A stretch of DNA of 64,000 bases from Aeromicrobium sp. PE09-221 (GTDB lineage: Bacteria; Actinomycetota; Actinomycetes; Propionibacteriales; Nocardioidaceae). This document shows, one piece after another, positions 27,029 to 35,662 of this stretch. The stretch covers positions 24,456-88,455 of the forward strand of contig NZ_MIJB01000021.1 in NCBI RefSeq assembly GCF_002174305.1. Reading direction: 5' to 3'. How positions within the stretch are numbered: the stretch's first letter is position 1; each line of letters begins with the position of its first letter. Below the pieces are notes generated by a model. The model did not search any database. It saw nothing but the letters and a program-made list of their open reading frames with translations, and was not told the origin of the DNA. A program made the translations under genes and the position numbers.

Positions 27029-28128
27029 AGGACCACGACCGAACGCAGGACGTCGCCGTGGTGCATCTTCTCGAAGGCAGCCTCGATGTCGTCGATACCG
27101 ATCTCCTCGGTCACGAAGGCATCGAGGTCGAGCCGGCCCTGGCGGTAGAGGTCGACGAGCATCGGGAAGTCGCGCTTGGGAAGGCAGTCGCCGTACCAGC
27201 TGGACTTGAGCGCGCCGCCGCGACCGAACACGTCGATCAGCGGGATGTCCGGCACGGTCATGTCAGGCGTGGGGACGCCGACGAGGACGAGCACGCCGGC
27301 GAGGTCGCGGGCGTAGAAGGCCTGCTTCCAGGTCTCGGGACGGCCGACCGCCTCGATCACGACATCGGCACCCTCCGAGCCGTCGTGGCCGACGATCTCG
27401 CGGATCGCCTCCACCGGATCGACCCGGCTGCTGTTGACCGTGTGGGTTGCCCCGAGCTGACGAGCCGTCTCGAGCTTACGGTCGTCGATGTCCACGGCGA
27501 TGATCGGCGACGCGCCGGCGAGGGCCGATCCGACGATCGACGCGGCACCGACACCACCGCAGCCGATGACGGCCACGCTCTTGCCGCGGGTGACGGCACC
27601 GGTGTTGATCGCCGCGCCGACACCGGCCATGACGCCGCAGCCCAGCAGGCCGACGGCCGCCGCGCGTGCCTCGGGATCGACCTTGGTGCACTGTCCCGCC
27701 GCGACGAGGGTCTTCTCGGCGAAGGCGCCGATCCCGAGTGCGGGGCTCAGTTCCGTGCCATCGGTCAGCGTCATCTTCTGGGTGGCGTTGTGGGTCGCGA
27801 AGCAGTACCAGGGCTCACCGCGGTCGCAGGCGCGGCAGTCGCCGCACACCGCGCGCCAGTTCAGCACGACGAAGTCGCCCGGCTGCACCTCGGTGACGCC
27901 TTCGCCGACGGACTCCACGACACCGGCGGCCTCATGCCCGAGCAGGAACGGGAACTCGTCGTTGATGCCGCCCTCGCGGTAGTGCAGGTCGGTATGGCAC
28001 ACACCGCAGGTCTGCACCTGGACGACCGCCTCACCGGGCCCAGGGGCCGGGATGACGATGTCGACGACGCTCACGGGCTCGGACTTCTTCAGCGCGACGA
28101 CGCCCTTGACGGTCTGGCTGTTGCTCAC
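27025..28128 (-). CDS. mscR: S-(hydroxymethyl)mycothiol dehydrogenase
   Basis: A 367-residue zinc alcohol dehydrogenase. Catalytic zinc ligands are in [15 protein letters not shown] and [15 protein letters not shown]. The structural zinc cysteines are in [15 protein letters not shown], and the NAD-binding site is [14 protein letters not shown]. It oxidises the formaldehyde-mycothiol adduct to S-formylmycothiol with NAD. The start is the GTG at 28128 with GAGGAG ahead; the longer frame upstream has no site. Operon with the hydrolase gene downstream. Confidence 0.93.
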   Translation of the reverse strand: MSNSQTVKGVVALKKSEPVSVVDIVIPAPGPGEAVVQVQTCGVCHTDLHYREGGINDEFPFLLGHEAAGVVESVGEGVTEVQPGDFVVLNWRAVCGDCRACDRGEPWYCFATHNATQKMTLTDGTELSPALGIGAFAEKTLVAAGQCTKVDPEARAAAVGLLGCGVMAGVGAAINTGAVTRGKSVAVIGCGGVGAASIVGSALAGASPIIAVDIDDRKLETARQLGATHTVNSSRVDPVEAIREIVGHDGSEGADVVIEAVGRPETWKQAFYARDLAGVLVLVGVPTPDMTVPDIPLIDVFGRGGALKSSWYGDCLPKRDFPMLVDLYRQGRLDLDAFVTEEIGIDDIEAAFEKMHHGDVLRSVVVL

Positions 28129-28209
28129 GTGCTTCTCCTCGAAGTCCAGGTCGATGGTGGGGTTCGACTCGATCCTCCCACGCCTCCGCAATGTGGGCCG
28201 GAGGGGAGG

Positions 28210-28931
28210 TCAGCAGGGGTCGGAGAGCAGCACCCGTTCGAGGCTCATCGGAGCGCGCCCGGTGAGCCTCTCGACTTCACCGGTGACGTCGGCGACCTCG
28301 CCGCAGGCGATCGCGGTGTACGTACTGACCCACGCGTCGTACTGCCATGGCGGAGCGGGCCACACGGACCGCGATGCGTAAGCCTCCTCCAGCGTCTCGT
28401 CGTGGAAGGTGACCGTGCGGCCGGTGACGCGCCACCGCGGCGACCCGCCCCTCTCCGGCCGGCCCGCGGATCACTCCGTCCTCACCGGCGAAGAGCGGGA
28501 GCAGGTCGAGATAGAAGCTGTCCCGCAGGAAGGTCCACGCCATGGCGGACCGTTCCACGTGCTGCTCGGTGGCCCAGTGGTCGCGTGCGAGGGTGAAGGT
28601 GGCATCCGGCGCGGCCCCCTGAAACGAGGTGTAGACGATGTGCCGTACCCCGGCGTCCGCGGCGGCGTCGACGAAGGTGCGGTGCTCGTCCAGGCGATCG
28701 GCGCTCTCAGAGGCGGAGACCATGAAGACCGTGTTGATGTCATCGAGCGCGCGACGGGCCCCCGCCGCATCGGCATAGGCGCAGACGGCGACCTCGCTGT
28801 GCTCCACGCGAGGGGTCCGCGCCGGGTCGCGCACGAGCAGCCGGGTGGTATGGCCGGCCACGCCGAGAGCGCGGGCGACCAGGCCCCCTCCGACCCCGGT
28901 GGAGCCGGTGACGGCGATCGACGGGGGGCAT
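28210..28931 (-). pseudogene. NmrA-type NAD(P)-binding protein, broken by frameshift and internal deletion
   Basis: The intact parts are a Rossmann motif (IAVTGSTGVGGGLVARAL), a middle section with HIVYTSFQGAAPDATF, and a C-terminal stretch TFHDETLEEAYASR..PWQYDAWVSTYTAIA. They lie in two different frames. The ATG at 28931 is out of frame with the Rossmann motif because of a run of six C (on the minus strand) where five would fit. Later, after RVAAVAR, the frame shifts and about 30 residues expected before the TGRTVTFHD segment are missing. A single-base error could explain the first lesion, but not the second. Confidence 0.82.
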
Positions 28932-29118
28932 GTCGGACTCCTGCCGGTCGGTGTCCTTGAGATCGTCAGCCTACGCCCGTCCCGGTCGCCTGTGGCCGCA
29001 CCTCCATCGGGGTGCGCCGTCGTGGTGTCGGCTTTAAGCTCAACGAGAAGCCGGTCCCGTCCTCACCCATCGCATGCGCTGTGAAGGTGGTGACGGGGCC
29101 GCACCAGCCGCAACTAGA

Positions 29119-29140
29119 GCTTCACCCTCAAGGGTGGAGC
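29119..29140. promoter_or_regulatory. Palindromic operator candidate before the PIG-L cluster
   Basis: GCTTCACCCTCAAGGGTGGAGC is an almost perfect 22-bp palindrome 25 bp upstream of the first gene of the cluster. Its inner CACCCT-CA-AGGGTG is perfect. A repressor or MerR-like activator could bind here. Between 28932 and 29164 I see no gene. Confidence 0.4.
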
Positions 29141-29164
29141 AGATGACGCTTTCGATAGAGCAAC

Positions 29165-29662
29165 ATGGAGCCTATGTCCTCGACGATCCGGCCTGTCCCA
29201 CCCGCTTCTCTCAGGGGTGCCTCCGGTGCGGTGGGCACCGTGGGTCTCGTGGTCGATCCGGAGACCGACTCCTGGCGTCTCGGCTCGGTCGTCGCGGAAC
29301 TCGCGCACGCCGAGCTCCGACCACAGGTGATCGGTGCGGAGGCCGAGGCGGTCGGGATCGGCCAGAGCGCGCTCGCCGAGACCACCGCGGATCAGCTCGA
29401 CGCACTCGTGCTCCTCGGCGCACCGTCCGATGAGAACGGGGACCCCGACACCGGGTTGATCACCCTGTTGCTCGACGGGTTCGCGCGTCCATGCGCGATC
29501 CTCGCCCTTCGGGAGGTCGCGGACTCGCTCGCCATCGCCGGCATCGACGAGACCGCAGCCGGCGTCGAGATCCTCGACGAACCCGCTCAGATCGTTCCTC
29601 GACTGGCCGACCTGCTCCCCCAGCGCGATCGATGGAGCACACGTCGCCGCGGTGCCCGATGA
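29165..29662 (+). CDS. Catalase C-terminal-like (class-I amidotransferase fold) protein
   Basis: A 165-residue protein with TVGLVVDPETDSWRLGSVVAELAHAELRPQVIGAE and TADQLDALVLLGAP. This is the alternating pattern of the C-terminal domain that large-subunit catalases carry (DJ-1/PfpI-like fold), but with no catalase domain attached. I see no conserved nucleophilic Cys. It overlaps the next gene by ATGA, so it belongs to the cluster. Assignment rests on general pattern only and may be wrong. Confidence 0.55.
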   Translation: MEPMSSTIRPVPPASLRGASGAVGTVGLVVDPETDSWRLGSVVAELAHAELRPQVIGAEAEAVGIGQSALAETTADQLDALVLLGAPSDENGDPDTGLITLLLDGFARPCAILALREVADSLAIAGIDETAAGVEILDEPAQIVPRLADLLPQRDRWSTRRRGAR

Positions 29663-30708
29663 CCAGCACCACCGGCGATGGCAGGCCCATCCTGTTCGAA
29701 ACCGGTGATGCGCGCGACGACGTGGTCGCCGGGTGGCTCCGGGAGGCCGGCGGGCCACCGCTCGACCGCGATACCCGTACCGGCCTGGACTGGATCGCCG
29801 ACATCGCCGACGAGGTACCGATGCCGGGCTCGGGTAACACGCTCCTACGTTGGGAGTTTCTCGCCCGCCTCGGCCACGCCGATCTGGTCCTCGCACGCGC
29901 CGTCGAGCCGCATCTCGACGCGCTCGCCATCCTCGACGAGGCCGGGATGACGCCGGCGCCCGGTCGCTGGGCCGTGTGGGCCGCCGAGGCCCCGGGGACG
30001 CGGCTCACCGCCACGGACCGCGGGGGAGTGTGGTCGCTATCGGGTGTCAAGCCATGGTGTTCGCTCGCCGGAGAGGTCGATCACGCGCTTGTCACCGCGT
30101 GGGTCGACGACACCCGTCGCGCGCTCTTCGCCCTCGATCTGTCGTCCGCGGGGATCGCCATCGACACCTCCTCCTGGACGCCCCTCGGGTTGGAGCCGAT
30201 CGTGACCGGTTCGGTGTCCTGCGACGATGTCCCGGCCACGCCGGTGGGCGACCCCGGTTGGTACCTGCGGAGGCCGGGATTCGCGTGGGGTGGCATCGGG
30301 GTAGCCGCGGTGTGGCTCGGCGCCGCGAGTGCGCTCGCCGATGAGGTGCTCGCAGTGATGACACGCCGGGACGCCGACACGCTCGGGTGGTCGCTCGTCG
30401 GCGCGATCGACGCCGCACTCTGGCCGGTGCGAAGGGCGATGGCGAGTGCCGCGGCGAGCATCGACTTCTCCGAAGCGAAGGGTGCCGGGCCCCGAGAGCT
30501 CCTAGCCGCGAGGCTGCGGCAGGCGACCGCGGTCGCGGCGGAGCGCGTACTGACAACGGCCGGACACGCGCTGGGGCCCGGACCGCTGACGACCGATGCT
30601 CGCCTCGTCCACCGGGTCCGCGATCTCCAGCTCTACCTCCGTCAGCACCACGCCGAGCGGGACGCCGCTGCCCTCGGGCTCCTGCTGCGGGACGAGAGGG
30701 AGCCGTGA
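29659..30708 (+). CDS. Acyl-CoA-dehydrogenase-fold protein of the PIG-L/glycosyltransferase cluster
   Basis: A 349-residue flavoprotein-like chain. An N-terminal helical part is followed by PMPGSGNTLLRWEFLARLG, a middle beta region (WSLSGVKPWCSLAGEVDHALV) and a C-terminal helical bundle ending RQHHAERDAAALG. This is the acyl-CoA dehydrogenase order. I do not see the usual YEGT-type catalytic Glu, so it may work as a flavin oxidase or monooxygenase or on a non-CoA substrate. It is coupled on both sides by overlaps (ATGA, GTGA), which fixes it in one operon with the deacetylase-methyltransferase and the glycosyltransferase. Confidence 0.75.
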   Translation: MTSTTGDGRPILFETGDARDDVVAGWLREAGGPPLDRDTRTGLDWIADIADEVPMPGSGNTLLRWEFLARLGHADLVLARAVEPHLDALAILDEAGMTPAPGRWAVWAAEAPGTRLTATDRGGVWSLSGVKPWCSLAGEVDHALVTAWVDDTRRALFALDLSSAGIAIDTSSWTPLGLEPIVTGSVSCDDVPATPVGDPGWYLRRPGFAWGGIGVAAVWLGAASALADEVLAVMTRRDADTLGWSLVGAIDAALWPVRRAMASAAASIDFSEAKGAGPRELLAARLRQATAVAAERVLTTAGHALGPGPLTTDARLVHRVRDLQLYLRQHHAERDAAALGLLLRDEREP

Positions 30709-32042
30709 TCCCGCGACCGTTCACCCACGACCTGCCGGGGACCTCGTCTGTCTCCTGGCATCGACGTTTCAGACAGACGGCCCTGCCTCTCCTGTCCGAC
30801 ATGTCCGGTTTCGAGCAGCTCGAGCGTCTCGTCGTCGTGGCCGCTCACCCCGACGACGAGACACTCGGTGCCGGCCTCATCAGCGCGGACCTCGCCGGGC
30901 AGGGATGGGAGGTCGAGGTGGTGATCCTGACGCGCGGCGAGAACAGTCATCCTGGATCCCCTACGACCACCGCCGAAGAGCGTGCCGCGATGCGCGCGAG
31001 GGAGTCGGCGATCGCGGCCCGGCTCCTCTCCCCCTCCATCCGCCTGCATCCGGCGTCCTTCGCCGACGGCGGCCTGGCCACGGAGCACGATGCCCTCGTC
31101 ACGACGATCGTGGACATCGTCGGCGATGGCCGCCGTACGCTGCTGCTGGCTCCATGGCGCCATGACGGTCACAGCGATCACGAGGCGGCAGGGTGGGCAG
31201 CCGCGGCCGCCGCGGTGCGCACCGGGGCGATACTCGCCGAGTACCCCGTCTGGATGTGGCACTGGGCTGAGCCCGAGGAGTTCCCGTACGCGTCGGCGCG
31301 GCGATGGAGTACGAACGCGACGGTGCGGGAGCAGAAGGCGGCAGCCATCGCGGCACACCGCTCGCAGATCGCCCCGCTGTCCTCCGAGCCCGGGGATGAA
31401 GTCCTGCTCGACGGTGCCTTTCTCGAGCATTTCGGTGGTGCCGACGAGTACTTCATCCTCGACCAGCCGTTCGACGACGCCCTCGACCGGTTGCATGCGG
31501 ACGACGACGATCCCTGGGGGCTCGACGATCGGTGGTACGAACACCGCAAGGCCCAACTCCTCCTGGCCTGCCTCCCCCGTGAACGCTACGGCCGAGCACT
31601 GGAGGTCGGCTGCTCGCGAGGCTCCCTGAGCACGCTGCTCAGCCGACGCGCCGGTCGGGTGCTCGCGGTCGACGCGAGCGAGCACGCGGTGGCGCTGGCG
31701 CGCGAGCGCGTCCCCTCCTCCGTCGATGTCGCGCACCTGCGAGTGCCCGACGAATGGCCCGAGGACCGGTTCGATCTCATCGTCGTCTCCGAGCTCGGTT
31801 ATTTCCTGTCCCCCGTCGCGCTCGAGCGGCTGTGGGTGACGATCGCGGCCTCCCTGGAGCCAGACGGGACGGTCGTGCTGTGCCATTGGCGCGGCGAGGT
31901 GCGTGGCTGGCCGCTCGACGGGCCGCAGGTCCATGCGAGCGCGGAGAAGAGCGGTGAGCTTCCGCCGGTCCAGGCGCGCTATCGCGACGACGACGTGGAG
32001 ATCCTCGTGATGACGCGGGAATGGATCGCCACAGATGCGTGA
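30705..32042 (+). CDS. PIG-L (LmbE) deacetylase fused to SAM-dependent methyltransferase
   Basis: A 445-residue two-domain enzyme. Residues about 40-250 are a PIG-L zinc deacetylase with VVAAHPDDETLGAG and WRHDGHSDHEAAG supplying metal ligands; these remove acetyl from N-acetyl-sugars. Residues about 280-445 are a class I methyltransferase with ALEVGCSRGSLSTLL as the SAM-binding loop and the NodS-like VSELGYFLSP. The start is a GTG overlapping the previous stop. The fusion implies that a deacetylated amine is then methylated on the same substrate, similar to NodB and NodS steps on an amino sugar. That is inference. Confidence 0.85.
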   Translation: MIPRPFTHDLPGTSSVSWHRRFRQTALPLLSDMSGFEQLERLVVVAAHPDDETLGAGLISADLAGQGWEVEVVILTRGENSHPGSPTTTAEERAAMRARESAIAARLLSPSIRLHPASFADGGLATEHDALVTTIVDIVGDGRRTLLLAPWRHDGHSDHEAAGWAAAAAAVRTGAILAEYPVWMWHWAEPEEFPYASARRWSTNATVREQKAAAIAAHRSQIAPLSSEPGDEVLLDGAFLEHFGGADEYFILDQPFDDALDRLHADDDDPWGLDDRWYEHRKAQLLLACLPRERYGRALEVGCSRGSLSTLLSRRAGRVLAVDASEHAVALARERVPSSVDVAHLRVPDEWPEDRFDLIVVSELGYFLSPVALERLWVTIAASLEPDGTVVLCHWRGEVRGWPLDGPQVHASAEKSGELPPVQARYRDDDVEILVMTREWIATDA

Positions 32043-32832
32043 TGCGAACCGCTCACCCCGCGAGGTCGCCGTCGTGATCCCCGTCCATGACGAGGAATGC
32101 CTGCTGGAGCGCTGTCTCAGGTCGGTCCGGACGGCAGCCGATCGCCTGATGGACCGCCTCGGCACGGCCGCGCGGATCGTGGTGGTCCTGGACGCCTGCA
32201 GCGACCGATCGGAGGAGATCGCCACAGCACAGCAGGTGGAGACGGTGCGCATCGCCCGGCGGTGCGTGGGCGCGGCCCGTGCCGAGGGAGTCGATCACGT
32301 CATCCGGACTGCCGCTACCACCCGCCTGTGGATCGCCTGCACGGATGCTGACAGCAGAGTCCCTGCCGACTGGTTGATCACCCACTGCCGGCAGGCCACA
32401 GCCGGGGCGGACCTCGTCCTCGGCCGAGCCCGTCTCGATCCGGTCGATGTGAGCATCCCGGTCTATCGACGGTGGGCACAGCACTATGGCGGAGGCTCGG
32501 CGACACGGCACATCCATGGAGCCAATCTCGGGGTATCGCTGGAGGCCTATCGGCAGGTCGGCGGCTTCGCCGACCTGAAGGAACACGAGGATGTCGATCT
32601 GGTCAGTCGGCTGCGCCAGGCCGGGGCGCGGGTGGCGTCGGCGCCCGATGTCCTGACCTCGGGACGCCTCTACGGCCGTACGCCCGGTGGTTTCGCCGGG
32701 TACCTACGCCGCCTCGGGGCCGGGTCAGAGGGTTGTGGGGTCGATACGTCGGACGGGCCAGGGACGGAAGCCGTGGTCGACGCCCCAGAGCGCCGCCTGC
32801 GTTCGAGTGGTCACCCCGATACGCGCGTATAG
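32035..32832 (+). CDS. Family 2 glycosyltransferase, C-terminus altered
   Basis: A 265-residue cytoplasmic GT2 enzyme: VAVVIPVHDEE (nucleotide-sugar fold), DACSDRSEEIA, TDADSRVPADWL (metal-binding DxD), GANLGVSLEAYRQVGGF and EHEDVDLVSRLRQAG. It starts eight bases inside the preceding gene. From about residue 228 (after GFAGYLRRL) the protein is Ser/Gly/Arg-rich and unlike the family. This tail is read antisense through the 3' end of the broken LuxR gene. The original stop was probably lost when the two were joined. Confidence 0.85.
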   Translation: MRDANRSPREVAVVIPVHDEECLLERCLRSVRTAADRLMDRLGTAARIVVVLDACSDRSEEIATAQQVETVRIARRCVGAARAEGVDHVIRTAATTRLWIACTDADSRVPADWLITHCRQATAGADLVLGRARLDPVDVSIPVYRRWAQHYGGGSATRHIHGANLGVSLEAYRQVGGFADLKEHEDVDLVSRLRQAGARVASAPDVLTSGRLYGRTPGGFAGYLRRLGAGSEGCGVDTSDGPGTEAVVDAPERRLRSSGHPDTRV

Positions 32833-33044
32833 GCTGCGGATACAGGTCTTGACCGTGTCTTCACGAGCTCGGGGTCGGTGTGCCGGCTGAACACGATGCC
32901 GGGCCTTCGAGGATCCGACCAGCTGCTCCACGTCGATATCGCTGCCTTGTATCGGGCTGAAGGTGCCGTAGAGCACGACACCGGCATCGCCGACCACCGC
33001 AGTCCGCTCTCCTGCTCCACGACGGCCACCTTGACGGGCGTCAC
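32725..33044 (-). pseudogene. LuxR-family response regulator remnant
   Basis: Pieces of one regulator occur in two frames. MTPVKVAVVEQESGL is the start of a receiver domain; VVGDAGVVLYGTFSPIQGSDIDVEQLVG and IVFSRHTDPELVK continue it. A large deletion then joins to VKTCIRSLYARIGVTTRTQAALWGVDHGF, the DNA-contacting end of a LuxR helix-turn-helix. The frames switch at least twice and some 100 residues are gone. Convergent with the glycosyltransferase, and overlapping its end by 108 bp. Confidence 0.8.
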
Positions 33045-33145
33045 ATCTCGACTCTCGCCAGTTCCGGGGAGACCGGCGTGGCCGAGAGATGCGCGGCTCC
33101 TACGATGGCCTCGACCGCCGCCGGTGGGCGAGAGGAGGGTGATCC

Positions 33146-34105
33146 GTGATCGAGCGTGAGGTGCTGGAGCGTCATCAGGTCTGGTGTTATCTGGGCGGAG
33201 CGGGCGCCGGGCTGTTCCTCGGCGCTCTCGCTCCCGGCGTGGCCGCCGTGGCCGAGCCGCTCGTCTGGCCGGTCATCGCCCTGCTCCTCTTCGCCACCTT
33301 CACGCAAGTCCCCGTGACAGCGCTCGCATCGGCGGTGCGCGACCGGCGCTTCCTCGTGACCTCGCTGGTCGCGAACTTCGTCGTGATGCCGCCGGTGGTG
33401 TGGGCGCTGGTCTCGCTGACGCCCGGTGATGATCCTGCGCTCAGGCTGGGACTGCTCCTCGTGTTGCTCGTGCCCTGCACCGACTGGTTCATCAGCTTCA
33501 CGCAGCTGGGTGGCGGCGATGCCTCGCGCGCTACAGCATCCGCACCGGTACTGCTCGTGGTCCAGCTTCTGCTGCTGCCGGTGTATCTCTCGCTCTTCAC
33601 CGGTGGCACGACGACCTCGGTGTTCGTCCTCGCCGATCTCTGGCCGGCGCTGCTCGTCATCGGCATCCCGCTGGCCGTGGCGGTCACGGTCGCGCGCCCG
33701 CTGAACACCAGCGGCACGGGCCGGCGTACCCGTGAGCGACTCGGGTGGTGGCCCGTGCCGCTGTTGGCCGTCGTGATCACGCTCGTCGCGGCGGCCCACG
33801 CGGGCGCGGCCTTGGAGGCGCTCTCGCTGTTCCCGATCGTATTCGCGGTGGCGGTCGGCTATCTGGCCGTGGGACTGGCGGTCGCGGTGGTGGCAGGGCG
33901 AGTCGCCCGGCTCCCCGTGCGCGAGGGTCGGACGCTCGCGTTCAGCCTCGGCACGCGCAACTCCTTTCTCGTGCTGCCCTTCGCGCTCGCGCTGCCGCCC
34001 GGCTGGGAGGCCGCCTCGATCGTCATCGTCATGCAGTCGATCGTCGAGTTGTTCGCGATGATCCTCTACATCCGGCTCGTGCCGACGAAGGTGCTGCCCG
34101 GTTAG
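33146..34105 (+). CDS. Arsenite/bile-acid-type exporter (ACR3-like family)
   Basis: A 319-residue protein with about ten hydrophobic spans. Family features include VPCTDWFISFTQLGGGD (residues about 111-127) and SLGTRNSFLVLPFALALP (about 268-285), seen in bacterial arsenic-resistance proteins of the bile-acid symporter superfamily. GTG start with AGGAGG eight bases ahead. No arsR or arsC is next to it, so arsenic resistance is not certain; an organic anion is possible. Confidence 0.8.
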   Translation: MIEREVLERHQVWCYLGGAGAGLFLGALAPGVAAVAEPLVWPVIALLLFATFTQVPVTALASAVRDRRFLVTSLVANFVVMPPVVWALVSLTPGDDPALRLGLLLVLLVPCTDWFISFTQLGGGDASRATASAPVLLVVQLLLLPVYLSLFTGGTTTSVFVLADLWPALLVIGIPLAVAVTVARPLNTSGTGRRTRERLGWWPVPLLAVVITLVAAAHAGAALEALSLFPIVFAVAVGYLAVGLAVAVVAGRVARLPVREGRTLAFSLGTRNSFLVLPFALALPPGWEAASIVIVMQSIVELFAMILYIRLVPTKVLPG

Positions 34106-34133
34106 CTGGCCGGACGAGGCGCCCGCCCGGCCT

Positions 34134-34850
34134 CTACGCGAGCGTCGCCCGGCGGACCTCCACCCCCAGCGCCGCCAGCAGACGCTCTCGCAGAGCCGCC
34201 AGTGCCGGATCATCGGACGAACGCGGATGCGGAGCGGGGACGAGCTCGTCGATCGCGACGGTGCCCTCGCGCAGGAGCACGACACGGTCGGCCAGCCGCA
34301 CGGCCTCGTCGACATCATGGGTCACGAGGACGATCGCCGGATCGTGCCGGACCCTCAAGGCGTCGACGAGGGCGTGCATCTTCAGCCGGGTGAGCGCGTC
34401 GAGGGCCGCGAAGGGCTCGTCGGCGAGCAGCAGCTGCGGTTCATTGGACAGCGCACGCGCCAGGGCCACCCGCTGCGCCTCTCCTCCCGACAGCGTCGTC
34501 GGCCACGCCCGTTCCTTCCCGGCCAGACCCACCTCCACAAGCACCGACCGCGCTCGCTCGATCGCCGCAGCGTCGCGCCGCTGTCCGAGCAGGACATTGC
34601 GCAACACCCGCCGCCCCTCGATCAGCCGGGGCTCCTGATACACGATCGTGCGCGGCTCCACGACGGCGATCTCACCGCTGTCGGGACGTTCGAACCCGGC
34701 GAGCAGGCGCAACAGCGTCGTCTTTCCCGTGCCGCTGGGGCCGAGCAGAGCCACCAGCTGGCCGCGCGGGATCGACAGGCTGACCCCGTCGAGCACGCGC
34801 ACGTCTCCATAGGCCTTCACGACCCCGTCCAAGGACACTGCGTGCGTCAT
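34134..34850 (-). CDS. ssuB: Sulfonate-type ABC importer ATPase
   Basis: A 238-residue ATPase of the nitrate/sulfonate/taurine class: Walker A GPSGTGKTT (about 36-44), signature LSGGEAQRVALARAL, Walker B LLLADEPFAALD, and VTHDVDEA. I use the ATG at 34850, which overlaps the permease stop (ATGA), not the GTG at 34868. Last gene of the ssuA-ssuC-ssuB operon, which should import an organosulfur compound for the monooxygenase genes on the other side of marR. Confidence 0.9.
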   Translation of the reverse strand: MTHAVSLDGVVKAYGDVRVLDGVSLSIPRGQLVALLGPSGTGKTTLLRLLAGFERPDSGEIAVVEPRTIVYQEPRLIEGRRVLRNVLLGQRRDAAAIERARSVLVEVGLAGKERAWPTTLSGGEAQRVALARALSNEPQLLLADEPFAALDALTRLKMHALVDALRVRHDPAIVLVTHDVDEAVRLADRVVLLREGTVAIDELVPAPHPRSSDDPALAALRERLLAALGVEVRRATLA

Positions 34851-35662
34851 CGGCTCTCCCTCCTCCACGGCATCGCCCGTTGTTCGAGTACGCGGACGAG
34901 GGCATCGAAGACGAGTCCCAGGATCGCGTACAACACGATGCAGAGCACCATGTAGTCAGTGCGGAAGTACTGCTGTGCGAGCGCCACCAGATAACCGATG
35001 CCCTCCGTGGTGCCGATCTGCTCCGCGGCGATCAGTCCGGTCAGGCTGACCGACAGGCTGATGCGCACGCCCATGAGCAGGCTCGGCAGCGCGGCGGGGG
35101 TGATCACCTCGCGGACGAGGGCGACCCCACTCACCCCGTAGCCCCGCGCCGCCTCGATGATCTTGCGGTCCACGCCTCGTACCCCGAGATAGGTGTAGGC
35201 GTACATCGGCGCCAATGCGGAGGCCGCGATGAGCACGATCTTGAAGGTCTCGTCCACACCGAACCAGGTGAGCAGCAGGGGCACGAGCGCCAGGAAGGGC
35301 ACCGCTCGGTACATCTGCATCGTCGGGTCGATGAGCTGCTCGCCGAGGCTGCCGACCCCGGCGAGCAGACCGAGGAAGGTCCCGAGGGCGAGCCCGATCG
35401 AGACCCCGATGGCGATGCGCCGCAGGGAGGCCAGCAGGAAGTCGAACAGCTGACCGCTCGAGGCGAGCTCACGCACCGCTCCGATCACCTCGCTCGGCGC
35501 CGCCAGCACCTGCGGTGAGAGCAACCCGAGGACCGATGACAGCTGCCAGACGAGCAGGAGCGCCAACGGGACGCTCGCCCGCAGCAGCAGCGACCTGCGC
35601 CGCGTGGGCCGATGGACCCCGAGGAAGCGCGGCGGGGCCAGGGCTCCGGTGACATCGGTCAT
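34847..35662 (-). CDS. ssuC: Sulfonate-type ABC importer permease
   Basis: A 271-residue membrane protein with about six spans. The cytoplasmic coupling loop is KIIEAARGYGVSGVALVREVITPAALPSLLMGVRI, the EAA-type motif that contacts SsuB. Stop and start codons overlap on both sides (ATGA with ssuB; four bases with the binding protein). Belongs to the nitrate/sulfonate/taurine permease family. Confidence 0.92.
   Translation of the reverse strand: MTDVTGALAPPRFLGVHRPTRRRSLLLRASVPLALLLVWQLSSVLGLLSPQVLAAPSEVIGAVRELASSGQLFDFLLASLRRIAIGVSIGLALGTFLGLLAGVGSLGEQLIDPTMQMYRAVPFLALVPLLLTWFGVDETFKIVLIAASALAPMYAYTYLGVRGVDRKIIEAARGYGVSGVALVREVITPAALPSLLMGVRISLSVSLTGLIAAEQIGTTEGIGYLVALAQQYFRTDYMVLCIVLYAILGLVFDALVRVLEQRAMPWRRESR

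Noticed and set aside
29031..29053. Hairpin GGCTTTAAGCTC..GAGAAGCC upstream of the PIG-L cluster
   Set aside because: Short, interrupted stem; no partner site or T run to assign a role.
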